From NCBI RefSeq assembly GCF_036417845.1, contig NC_089978.1, forward strand, positions 84,686,007-84,750,006: a stretch of DNA of 64,000 bases. Direction: 5' to 3'. A program made the position numbers and the translations under genes. Position 1 is the first letter of the stretch; every line of letters starts with the position of its first letter. The stretch comes from Apteryx mantelli (taxonomy: Eukaryota > Chordata > Aves > Apterygiformes > Apterygidae). The notes beneath the pieces were generated by a model, which was given only the letters and a program-made list of their open reading frames with translations, ran no database searches and was not told the DNA's origin. Below, piece by piece: positions 55,801 through 62,100 of the stretch.

Positions 55801-55944
55801 AAAAATCAACTTTCTCTTTAAAAGAAGTATGTATATTTAAGATAAAGTGCTTTGGATTCATACAACTCAATTTTTTTTTCTTTCTATCCCAAATACAGTG
55901 CTGCAGGCATTTCTCACGGAGAGGCTGATGAAAACTTCTGGTGA
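19736..55944 (+). CDS. OFD1: OFD1, centriole and centriolar satellite protein; whole coding span
   Basis: Twenty-two coding exons were assembled by eye, all with GT-AG introns. They sum to 3048 nt with matching phases throughout and give 1015 residues plus TGA (human OFD1 is 1012). The order is an N-terminal [11 protein letters not shown] segment, a LisH motif at about 66-98, extended coiled coils from about 175 to 545, a Ser/Pro-rich region at about 600-870, a charged Glu/Arg-rich coiled coil at about 875-925, and the conserved [12 protein letters not shown] block near 955. OFD1 controls centriole length, distal appendage assembly and ciliogenesis; human loss causes orofaciodigital syndrome 1, Joubert and related ciliopathies. 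The first exon is probably noncoding and lies in the CpG island. The ATG at 19736 is the first one in frame after the acceptor. Confidence 0.96.
19832..21775 (+). other. OFD1: OFD1 intron 2
   Basis: This 1.9-kb AT-rich intron shows no recognised repeat or exon. Open frames of up to about 95 codons near 21376-21707 on both strands lack known domains. Confidence 0.7.
21776..21976 (+). CDS. OFD1: OFD1 exon 3 (residues 33-99), LisH motif
   Basis: The acceptor is TGTACCAG and the donor AAG|GTAAGC; 201 nt, phase 0. It encodes [14 protein letters not shown] and the LisH motif, including [19 protein letters not shown]. LisH motifs mediate dimerisation, and in human OFD1 it is needed for centrosomal function. 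Confidence 0.97.
22792..22860 (+). CDS. OFD1: OFD1 exon 4 (residues 100-122)
   Basis: The acceptor is TTTTCCCCCCAAAG and the donor is GTAAAA after TCATTG; 69 nt, phase 0. It encodes [20 protein letters not shown], highly conserved. Confidence 0.95.
22948..22978 (+). CDS. OFD1: OFD1 exon 5 (residues 123-132), micro-exon
   Basis: This is only 31 nt: TTCTTACAG acceptor, [10 protein letters not shown], then AAAAAG|GTATAT, phase 1. It is separated from exon 4 by an 87-base intron. Confidence 0.9.
22979..23794 (+). other. OFD1: OFD1 intron 5
   Basis: This 816-base AT-rich intron contains no repeat recognised. Near its 3' end ACTAAT at 23771-23776 fits a branch point for the weak exon 6 acceptor. 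Confidence 0.75.
23795..23902 (+). CDS. OFD1: OFD1 exon 6 (residues 133-168)
   Basis: The acceptor TCTTGAAAG|GTTTTC at 23795 has almost no pyrimidine tract, but only this site gives the conserved GFLM..L.EL sequence and keeps frame from exon 5. A better-looking TTATGCAG 14 bases downstream would cause a frameshift to a stop. The exon encodes [20 protein letters not shown] and ends CTTG|GTAAGT, phase 1. Confidence 0.9.
23964..24006. repeat. Imperfect inverted repeat in OFD1 intron 6
   Basis: ATGAATAAAT (23964-23973) pairs exactly with ATTTATTCAT (23997-24006), and inner GATGAAT / ATTCATC segments can also pair. This makes a long AT-rich hairpin just after exon 6. Confidence 0.5.
24268..24404 (+). 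CDS. OFD1: OFD1 exon 7 (residues 169-214)
   Basis: The acceptor is TTTTTATAG and the donor AAAAG|GTATAA; 137 nt, phase 0. It encodes [16 protein letters not shown] and the start of the coiled coil ([15 protein letters not shown]). Confidence 0.96.
24405..26289 (+). other. OFD1: OFD1 intron 7
   Basis: This 1.9-kb AT-rich intron holds poly-T runs (near 25140 and 25585) and a short tandem duplication of TCATTCTTCAT at 25328-25349. Nothing else was recognised. Confidence 0.7.
26290..26463 (+). CDS. OFD1: OFD1 exon 8 (residues 215-272)
   Basis: The acceptor is GTAAAAG and the donor CAAGAG|GTAAAG; 174 nt, phase 0. It is coiled coil, with [16 protein letters not shown] and [18 protein letters not shown]. 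Confidence 0.96.
26464..28371 (+). other. OFD1: OFD1 intron 8
   Basis: This is 1.9 kb and AT-rich, with a C-run near 27246. No exon or transposon was recognised. Confidence 0.7.
28372..28478 (+). CDS. OFD1: OFD1 exon 9 (residues 273-308)
   Basis: The acceptor is TCTCATTCAG and the donor GAAGT|GTGAGT; 107 nt, phase 2. It is coiled coil: [20 protein letters not shown] and [10 protein letters not shown]. Confidence 0.96.
28479..29285 (+). other. OFD1: OFD1 intron 9
   Basis: This 807-base intron has a long poly-T run (near 28917-28933), a CTCF-like core at 28972-28985 and an (AAT)n run near 29222. Confidence 0.7.
28972..28985 (+). promoter_or_regulatory. CTCF-like core motif in OFD1 intron 9
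   Basis: CCAGCAGAGGGTGC fits the CTCF core CCASYAGRKGGC at all but one position and sits in a local GC-richer patch. Only binding data could establish it. Confidence 0.3.
29286..29405 (+). CDS. OFD1: OFD1 exon 10 (residues 308-347)
   Basis: The acceptor is ATATTTCAG and the donor TTGAA|GTAAAT; 120 nt, phase 2. It is coiled coil, with [20 protein letters not shown] and [13 protein letters not shown]. Confidence 0.96.
29406..31916 (+). other. OFD1: OFD1 intron 10
   Basis: This 2.5-kb intron contains the CR1 LINE fragment at about 30890-31800. The rest is AT-rich sequence with no recognised feature. Confidence 0.75.
30890..31800 (+). mobile_element. Degenerate CR1 LINE, 5'-truncated, 3' end retained
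   Basis: The sequence follows the end of CR1 ORF2 and the 3' UTR: GTGACAAGCGG-like text near 30950, GAGCTGGATGATGACACAGGG (31014 on), CTCAGCAAATTTGCA, CTGCATTTGGGACG, CACCTGGAATACCATGCCCA and ATTACCCAGGGAGACTGTGG. It ends near 31784-31800 in GATTTCTGTGATCCTGTG, a decayed copy of the CR1 terminal octamer. Frames are broken by many substitutions and indels. An open frame of 150 codons on the opposite strand is an accident. CR1 is the dominant LINE of birds and other reptiles. Confidence 0.85.
31917..31990 (+). CDS. OFD1: OFD1 exon 11 (residues 348-372)
   Basis: The acceptor is TTTACTTCTAG and the donor AATAAAG|GTAACC; 74 nt, phase 1. It encodes [20 protein letters not shown]. Confidence 0.95.
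32555..32572. repeat. Self-complementary GT/AT/AC microsatellite
   Basis: (GT)3(AT)3(AC)3 forms an exact 18-bp palindrome within a longer dinucleotide stretch (about 32503-32580) in OFD1 intron 11. Confidence 0.7.
32706..32797 (+). CDS. OFD1: OFD1 exon 12 (residues 373-403)
   Basis: The acceptor is TCTCCTTGCAG and the donor CTTGAG|GTAACT; 92 nt, phase 0. It is coiled coil: [20 protein letters not shown], then [11 protein letters not shown]. Confidence 0.96.
32957..33146 (+). CDS. OFD1: OFD1 exon 13 (residues 404-466)
   Basis: The acceptor is TTCATCTGCAG and the donor GAGACA|GTTAGT; 190 nt, phase 1. It is coiled coil, with [20 protein letters not shown] near its end. Confidence 0.96.
33147..34099 (+). 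other. OFD1: OFD1 intron 13
   Basis: This is 953 bases and AT-rich, with no feature recognised apart from short homopolymer runs. Confidence 0.7.
34100..34230 (+). CDS. OFD1: OFD1 exon 14 (residues 467-510)
   Basis: The acceptor is TTCTTGAAAG and the donor AGTGAG|GTAAAT; 131 nt, phase 0. It encodes [20 protein letters not shown] and more coiled coil. Confidence 0.96.
34563..34674 (+). CDS. OFD1: OFD1 exon 15 (residues 511-547)
   Basis: The acceptor is CATCTTATCTAG and the donor CAGGCAG|GTTTGT; 112 nt, phase 1. It closes the main coiled coil with [13 protein letters not shown]. Confidence 0.96.
34675..36214 (+). other. OFD1: OFD1 intron 15
   Basis: This is 1.5 kb and AT-rich. It contains a small tandem duplication of an AATTTAAG.AATCA unit near 35904-35932 and a (TC)n-like run just before exon 16. 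No exon or transposon was recognised. Confidence 0.7.
36215..36826 (+). CDS. OFD1: OFD1 exon 16 (residues 548-751), largest exon
   Basis: The acceptor is GGTCATGTAG and the donor TCAGATG|GTAAGC; 612 nt, phase 1. It starts [19 protein letters not shown] and includes [20 protein letters not shown], a short coiled coil, then a Ser/Pro-rich segment with [16 protein letters not shown]. The matching exon in mammals is also the largest but diverges quickly. Open reading continues 50 codons into the intron, which looks accidental. Confidence 0.95.
37535..37920 (+). mobile_element. Ancient CR1/L3-like LINE 3' remnant
   Basis: The order of phrases matches the end of old CR1/L3-type elements: AGGATGATAAGAATCAG, then GAAGAGAGACTGATTAATCT, then AAACAGAAGGAAGTACTTTC, then AAGTTGTGGAATTTATTGG and a decayed terminal segment. 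Identity is low, so the boundaries are approximate. Confidence 0.55.
38920..38947. repeat. Perfect 11-bp hairpin in OFD1 intron 16
   Basis: AGATAACCTGG (38920-38930) is followed by six loop bases and its exact complement CCAGGTTATCT (38937-38947). Confidence 0.6.
42683..42815 (+). CDS. OFD1: OFD1 exon 17 (residues 752-796)
   Basis: The acceptor is TTTGTTCTGCAG and the donor AATCAG|GTAATA; 133 nt, phase 2. It is Ser-rich ([17 protein letters not shown]) and poorly conserved. It is supported by frame, splice sites and position rather than by sequence identity. Confidence 0.88.
42816..47913 (+). other. OFD1: OFD1 intron 17, 5.1 kb
   Basis: This AT-rich intron has an A-run near 42850. No exon, RNA gene or assignable transposon was recognised. 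Confidence 0.65.
47914..48014 (+). CDS. OFD1: OFD1 exon 18 (residues 796-829)
   Basis: The acceptor is CTTCTTCTTTCAG and the donor CTTGAAT|GTAAGT; 101 nt, phase 1. It is acidic sequence: [20 protein letters not shown]. It matches the FSDVDKL..ED-type segment of mammalian OFD1. Confidence 0.93.
48015..51591 (+). other. OFD1: OFD1 intron 18, 3.6 kb
   Basis: This AT-rich intron has an (AT)n run near 48466-48480. Nothing else was recognised. Confidence 0.65.
51592..51711 (+). CDS. OFD1: OFD1 exon 19 (residues 830-869)
   Basis: The acceptor is ACCTTCTCCAG and the donor GACTTAA|GTGAGT; 120 nt, phase 1. It encodes [20 protein letters not shown] and an Ala/Thr-rich stretch. Divergent, but in frame at the expected place. 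Confidence 0.88.
   Translation: MRGTFQSSVKVMSCIHLRTLSMEAMSQPLCQQQQLHRRT
51712..52980 (+). other. OFD1: OFD1 intron 19
   Basis: This is 1.3 kb and AT-rich. It holds a (TG)n run near 52734-52745 followed by a degenerate TATACATA stretch. Confidence 0.7.
52981..53132 (+). CDS. OFD1: OFD1 exon 20 (residues 870-920), NAGNAG acceptor
   Basis: The acceptor TTCACAGCAG is a tandem NAGNAG: using the second AG removes one residue and keeps frame. The donor is GAGACG|GTGATT; 152 nt, phase 0. It encodes the highly charged helix [18 protein letters not shown], extended here as [20 protein letters not shown]. Confidence 0.95.
53133..54145 (+). other. OFD1: OFD1 intron 20
   Basis: This is 1.0 kb and AT-rich, with nothing recognised. 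Confidence 0.7.
54146..54316 (+). CDS. OFD1: OFD1 exon 21 (residues 921-977)
   Basis: The acceptor is TGTGTCCTGAAG and the donor AACAAG|GTATTA; 171 nt, phase 0. It carries the conserved block [17 protein letters not shown] after a Lys/Glu-rich stretch. Confidence 0.96.
54711..54781 (+). CDS. OFD1: OFD1 exon 22 (residues 978-1001)
   Basis: The acceptor is TGGCTACCAG and the donor GATGACAG|GTAAGG; 71 nt, phase 2. It encodes [20 protein letters not shown]. Confidence 0.94.
54782..55898 (+). other. OFD1: OFD1 intron 22
   Basis: This is 1.1 kb and AT-rich, with no recognised feature. Confidence 0.7.
55899..55944 (+). CDS. OFD1: OFD1 terminal coding exon 23 (residues 1001-1015 and stop)
   Basis: The acceptor is CCCAAATACAG and the exon encodes [15 protein letters not shown] then TGA at 55942-55944. 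The short acidic ending with a final Trp matches the mammalian GFSHEELDDSW terminus. Confidence 0.95.
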
Positions 55945-56570
55945 ACAACAGCTACTGATACGTTCTTACAGTAAAAAAGGGTTGTTTTTTTTTTTAAAGC
56001 GGCTTTCTGGTTGTAAGTGAAGCTGTATGAAATGTTACAGTCTGCACAAGGATTGCAGGTTGTATAATTATAAACGTATAAAGCTGATACTGAGCTGTCT
56101 CATCACGTTAGTCATTGAATTCAAACAGTGAGTCTAGATGCATTATTAATTCATAAGGAGGCCTGCCCTTTGAGTGTGGTGAGAGGTGGGACAAAGCAGT
56201 GTGAAGAAACAGATGGGTATGTTCAGGTAGATTGGTTTGACATTGAGTTTCTTTACTTTGACAGCTTTTGAAGTGGTGTTTCCACTCCCCCTTCCCCATT
56301 ATATGTTACAAATAGTAGGTCAAAGAAACAGCATAAGTGTAACAAAAAATTCAAATATCGCTTATTTTTAAAGGTACTCTTTGGAGAACCTTGGCTGGTG
56401 CAGTTTTAACAGCAGAGTGTGACAGAACCAAATGAAATTGCCCCCTTTACTGCTATTTTAAGGGAAACAAACACTTTTAAAAGCAGTCTTATCTATCTCA
56501 AGCATCGCTTTTTTGGTATTAACCAGTCCAGAATGGAGAGATTCAAATAAAAGTGCTATTTAACTCATCT
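55945..56570 (+). other. OFD1: OFD1 3' UTR (minimum extent)
   Basis: Noncoding sequence follows the stop. AATAAA occurs at 56547-56552 (short form) and at 56830-56835 (long form, which would run into GPM6B). Confidence 0.55.
56547..56552 (+). terminator. OFD1: Candidate OFD1 poly(A) signal, proximal
   Basis: AATAAA lies about 600 bases after the stop, followed by TTTATTTAAGCTTTGTATTTTG, a T/G-rich downstream element. Confidence 0.5.
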
Positions 56571-56619
56571 TTATTTAAGCTTTGTATTTTGTAGGTAATT
56601 ATAGGCAAGATCATTAAAC

Positions 56620-56625
56620 TTTATT
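56620..56625 (-). terminator. GPM6B: Candidate GPM6B poly(A) signal
   Basis: AATAAA on the minus strand. A second copy lies at 56570-56575, within 25 bases of the proximal OFD1 signal. Confidence 0.4.
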
Positions 56626-56829
56626 TACAATATAAAATACAGTATTTCTAATCAATGAAGTAATTTCGGTTGGCAGCATATAGTACAACTCACACTGCAT
56701 TTGCAGCTGCTCATCCTGACCTAAGTACAAGAATATGAAGCCAAGTTTGACAGAATTTAGGGGCAAGAACTCAAGCTCTGTCTTGAATTTATTGGATGTT
56801 GAAATGCTGTGTACCAAAAATGTGACAGA

Positions 56830-56835
56830 AATAAA
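56830..56835 (+). terminator. OFD1: Candidate OFD1 poly(A) signal, distal
   Basis: AATAAA is followed by a T-run and then GTGATTTGGTGG. Use of this site would make OFD1 and GPM6B transcripts overlap. Confidence 0.35.
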
Positions 56836-58959
56836 CCTTGCTTTTTTAAATTAAGATAAAGAGTGATTTGGTGGCTAGTCGAGTTTTACATGCTGCTTAA
56901 TTTGGTGTTGCAGCAAAGTTGGAATTTACAAGATTTTTAAGAGGCTCATTCTGTTTGCTGTCAAGAATGGGATGAATAGTGCTTGTTGCATTATGCTGGC
57001 CTGGAGCAACTATCAAAACTTAATGCTAGAAAAACCTTTAGCTGGCTTACCCATACTGAAGCATACACCTACAGGGCATCCTTTCCCACTACATTATCAA
57101 ATGGATAACACTGAACAAAATGTGTTTAACTTCTTAAGATAGAGATGTAGAGCATAGAGATGTACCAGTATAGAGTAGCTGTAAGTCTGTTTTCAAATAA
57201 GCATACACAAGTGTTGTCTATTAATTATCTACAAATATTTATTTTAACACTTGGATGTAACTACAGGAAGCCCTTGGCACTGATAGAAAATATTGATTCA
57301 CTGTTAGGTTACAAAAATTTATACATAGCAAAATTTAATGCTCTTTACATAAAAATATTAGACTACTTACTTAAACAAAACTTCAAAAACTCCCAGTAAT
57401 AGCTACACTGAATTAGAAAAAAATTAGGCTTTAAGACACTGCCTCCATTATTACCCTTATGCAAACACTGGGCTAGAACATCACCTGCATTGCTGTAGAA
57501 ATGTCTCCTTCATGCAACAGGTAAGAACATACACTAGGCTATTTTGTCATATTTGCTCTACATGGATCAACTTTGCCCCTTTTTTGAAACTGTCAAATTA
57601 GACTTCAATATTTACTGAAAAAAATCATATTTGAATAACCCTCCCAAAATGCCTTTTCACTTAATACTGCCTTGAAGAAGAAACTTGTGCTTCCTTTTAT
57701 TTATATTCAGCAAACAGTCAAAACTATCAAACCACACGTCAGCTTAACATGGGTATGACTTGAATATTTAATTTTTCAAATGACTGATGTATTTTACTTT
57801 TCCCCCAACATTTATAGATATATCATATAGAACAAACACCAAATATACCATCACTAATACTCAAGATATCACTGAATGCTTCTGAAAAAAACATTAATTA
57901 GAAGGCAGACTTCTATGGGAAATGACTTTGAAATGGCACCATTCTTTTTCTGAACACCATGTTTTCTTAATGTGCTAGTTAATTTGTAAAAAGGAAAACA
58001 CATAAGCACTGACTATAAATTTGCTAAGCACCAAGATAGAGAAAGGTGGGCATCCTGTATTCTGCTTTATGGCTGTAATTTTTTTATTGTTTGTGTAAAA
58101 CTCTGCAAAATTACTTCTCCACTCATTTGGAGTAGTCAAATTGGTGTCATTTTAATAAGGTAACACTTTTCACTTAAAATGTAGGATAATGGTCTCCTGC
58201 TGCTATATAAATGCTAAGACATTTATAGAAAATAAATATTAAGGCAATGCTGACATTTATTTTCAAAGAAGGGGATCATTATCCAGATCTAAGGATCTAC
58301 ATTCCGTTAAATAGTTAATAAAAAGATTAAAACTTGGGACAGCTGTTCAACACTCATGTAAGCACAGTACAGTGACTGCTTCTTCATAAAAAAGTGTGGC
58401 ACAAAAGTAGATCGCTATTCCTGTGGCCCATTTAAAGAGTGTTCAAAGACTGCCCTGTTATAACTTATCTGTCTAATGAAATACTGCAACTGTGCTGTCA
58501 AATAAGCACAAGCAGTTAAATCTTAGCTAGCCACAGTTTCATTTGGTATATAAATTGAGATAATAAATCACACATTGTACATGTGCCTTTGTACAGGGTC
58601 TGTACAAATATCTACTGCTTGCTGGTTTGGAGTGCCTGCCAGAGTCTCGTGCAGGAATTCATGCTGTAGTACATGTCAAATATTAAATACCAAAAGACTT
58701 AAAGAAGAATACTTTGGTCACTTGTTGTGAAGTGTTGCCTTTTAAAATGCCTGGAATAAAACCTCCATTCTCTATATTAAAGGATGGAAGATTACCCATG
58801 GGAAGAGTTCCCTATCAACATGTTTCCAGGAGCTTGAATTTGAAGCTTTTACACTTCTGTATTATTTTGTTTGGTAGACACACATCTGTACTGCAGAGCA
58901 GCTATCTGTTGATTTGTCAGAGCTACAGAATTCTTCTGCTGAATTACTGTGGCAGACAT

Positions 58960-59109
58960 TTATGTGTAAGAATTGAGTTGCTCTTTTGACCGAGACTGGA
59001 TGTCCTGAAGCTCCTGCTCTTCTTTTGCTTTGATATCTTGGTAGGCCTGCATTTTGCTTGCATCCTTTAAGTAGGCCCAGTTAGAGGACAGTATCATGAG
59101 GAAGTGGAT
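58960..59109 (-). CDS. GPM6B: GPM6B alternative last exon B (long charged tail)
   Basis: The acceptor is GAGAAGGGTGAG-free CTCTTCCAG and the exon is in phase 0 with the 66-nt exon. It encodes IHFLMILSSNWAYLKDASKM, then a Lys/Glu-rich helix ending SRSKEQLNSYT and TAA at 58962-58960. The same alternative tail is known from human GPM6B isoforms, so both endings are conserved. Confidence 0.94.
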   Translation of the reverse strand: MHFLMILSSNWAYLKDASKMQAYQDIKAKEEQELQDIQSRSKEQLNSYT

Positions 59110-62100
59110 CTGGAAGAGAAGGGTGAGCATGATGGCTAGTGAGCATGTCAAGAGGCAAAGCAAGCTGCTAGTTAGATTAATAGACGCTCTTGAAAATAAC
59201 AACAAAAAAGTTATTCTACGTTAATAAGCATTCTGTTATTAAAACAAGCACAGAGGCTATTTTCAATGATCTCTAGAATTCTGCATGCTAATATTTAGGT
59301 TGGTTATTTAAAATTCAGAGAAAGTTAGTATAAGTAATAAAATGAGCTAAAGAGTTTTACTGATCAATTAAAATGCAGAACAGGGGAAAGCAGGAAAAAA
59401 AAGTTTCATATGTAGCAATTTATATAATCTGTAAACAAAAGTGCTCAGAAGAACTGCTTTCTAAGGTTGTGGTGTTTCTGTATATACAGGCACAGATTCT
59501 GGTAATTCTTTTTTTCCCCAACAAGCAGATGAGAATTCTACCCACCCCACCCCAGAAAAAGACTAAAATTGTAAACAGTTTTATTTAGGTGAACAAAGCT
59601 ACATTAACATATTGAGAAATTAAACAACAAAACGTGAGTCCAAAACTAAGCAAAAACATGCAATCTCTGGGTTAAGAAGTCTTAATAACGTATTTTTATA
59701 ACTACATTTTAAACACCCATTGTCTAACTTCTTAAGTTTTATACCAAGTATAGAAATTGGTTGGTGTTTTTTTGTTGTGTGGGTTTTTTTTCTAGTTTGT
59801 GAAGTGAATACATCTCTTTCCAACTTCTTTTCAGCATACTTCACGCAAAGGAAATCTACATCTGAAAACACTGATTCACCGCTTCTTTTTCAACAGTGTA
59901 AAAATGTCACTATTATCTATGCATGGTTTTGCTTCCCCTGTAATCATACTTACATTTTTGAGATCTGGCTACTGAGAAATCAGTTACTAACGTGCAAGCC
60001 ATACAAAAACTGAAGTTACCTAAACAAAGTTTCTTATTAGTTTGGGGTCCAAAAGAAAGAATGTGATTGTTTCATGCAGAGCTAGTACAAGGATATATTT
60101 TCTTCCAGAGAGAGCATGATTTGGCATTCACTTGAAAATTAAGTTTAAAAAGAAAAAAAAAAATCAGTTTTATCATCCATACACCAGAAATACAGGCCAA
60201 CTAATTCACAATACCTGGGCTTTGCCAAACGATACTGGCACTACTTTATTGCTCTTTTCATGTCATATACATTGCGTGCTCCCAGTTTTTTGTAGTTGGT
60301 GTTCAGGAGGATGAAGAACAAACTAGCAGCTCTCACCCTGAACTGTTCCAGTATTTGTTTTAGAGATGACTGTTAGAAAGTAAGTGGAGATTTTAAATCA
60401 AAATATCCCATCTGCAAAAGGATGATTTATAACACCCCTACAGCAACTGAATCCTCTCAACATGAACAAATAGCCAGATCTCATCTGCATTATAGTTCAT
60501 ATACAAGAAGTCATTTTATTAATCTAATAAGCTAAATGATGTTTACTGAAGCTATTTACAATTACTGTAACAAAATTCAAAAAGCTAGACTTTTAGCCTA
60601 GGGTGTCAGTGGTATTTCAAGCTACGCAATGCAGCTCTTTACTGGGCTTATACAATTTAGAATTTAGTGCAGCAATCTTCCCGACTCTTAAACTTCAAAA
60701 CAGCATAGTTATATGTAGTAGCCATCATGTAGATCAGCTGGTGGAAGAGAACAAAATACAGGATAGTAAGATACAAAAAGGTGGCGGCTCAAGCCCATTT
60801 GGGCAATTTTTGATAACTACAACAGACATTATTCCAAGCTTCTTCCAGGACAAAGATGCAAGATAAATAATTTGCTGGTTATCTTTAGAGTATAATCTAC
60901 AAGCAGACCTATGGCTATTTCATCAAAGAATAGTGAATATTACACCTGGACTTGGCTGACAAGAAGTTAGAAGCTGGTGGCTAGAGTAAGTGTTAGACAT
61001 GTGAAGGAAATCCTCTTGTTACAGTCCCTTTTTCCAGCTGCTATCTTTAACTGGCATTGCAGAGCTGGACTAGTCAAATTGCCTGAGTCCAGACAAAAAG
61101 AACAAGCAGTTACAAGCTACTGATCAATTATGAACTACAAAAATGTATAGAAATAGTTTGGGTATAAAAATTGTAGAGGTAGGATTTTCAAAGGAGATGC
61201 AAAGTTTTTTTTCCTAAGGATGGAGGAGGTGAGTTAAGATAACTTCTTAAAGCAAAAGTTTGACACCTTCTGACTTGTAATGACCAAAACTAGGCATTGC
61301 TACAAAAAGAGGAGTCAGACAAGTTGAAAGTTTGGAAGAACTTACCAAGTTTTAAAGGAAAAAAAATTTTTTTTTCAGTTAGAACCTGTTGTAGGTCCTA
61401 AGGTAAGAAAACCATAGCCAGTGCCAGAGCAGCTAAGTTAGACTTAGCTTGCCCTCCTTAATCTGTAGTATCTCTATTTTTAAGATAGATACACAAAATT
61501 TAATTTTAAAATATCTTAAACCTGAATGGAACATGTTACACAAAAAAAAACAACAAAAATGCTACCCACCAATGCTATGACAGTGGCACCAGCTCCAGCA
61601 CAGGCCACAATGAACAGGTGATAAGACATGTAGAACTAGGGAAAAAACATGTTAAAAACGTTAAAGTATTTGGGGATGGTATAAAATACATTTCAACCGT
61701 TTTAGAGAATAAGGATAATAAAACTGGCTTCATAACAAGAGGTTCAAAGCTTTAAAAACCAAAATGTTTAGAAATGATTTTCATTTTTTTGGATGAGGAG
61801 AGAGAATAATTTCAGTATTCTACTTGTACTCTCTTATAATCTCTTTATACTATTATGAAGAGACTGCTAAGCTTTCTCCAAAACTTTTATTGAGTTATTA
61901 CTCTGTGCCTATGTAACTTGGAGGCAAAAGTTGCATACAGGTTATGTTTCTGTACCTCATTCGTGTTGCAGATGTTCTCTAAAATTGGACCACAAGCCTT
62001 GCCCGGCACAGCGTTCCAAGGGATGATACCTGAAATATCAGAGCAAAAGAAACCACTAATTCCAACAAGCAACACTCTCTGTTCCTTTCTGCTCTTTCCC

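Larger units (their letters stand above)
56600..58959 (-). other. GPM6B: Probable GPM6B 3' UTR
   Basis: About 2.3 kb of minus-strand noncoding, AT-rich sequence follows the downstream GPM6B stop. AATAAA (TTTATT on the plus strand) lies at 56620-56625, overlapping a TGTAAATA Pumilio-type motif at 56622-56629. Mammalian GPM6B also has a long 3' UTR. The extent is inferred. Confidence 0.45.
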
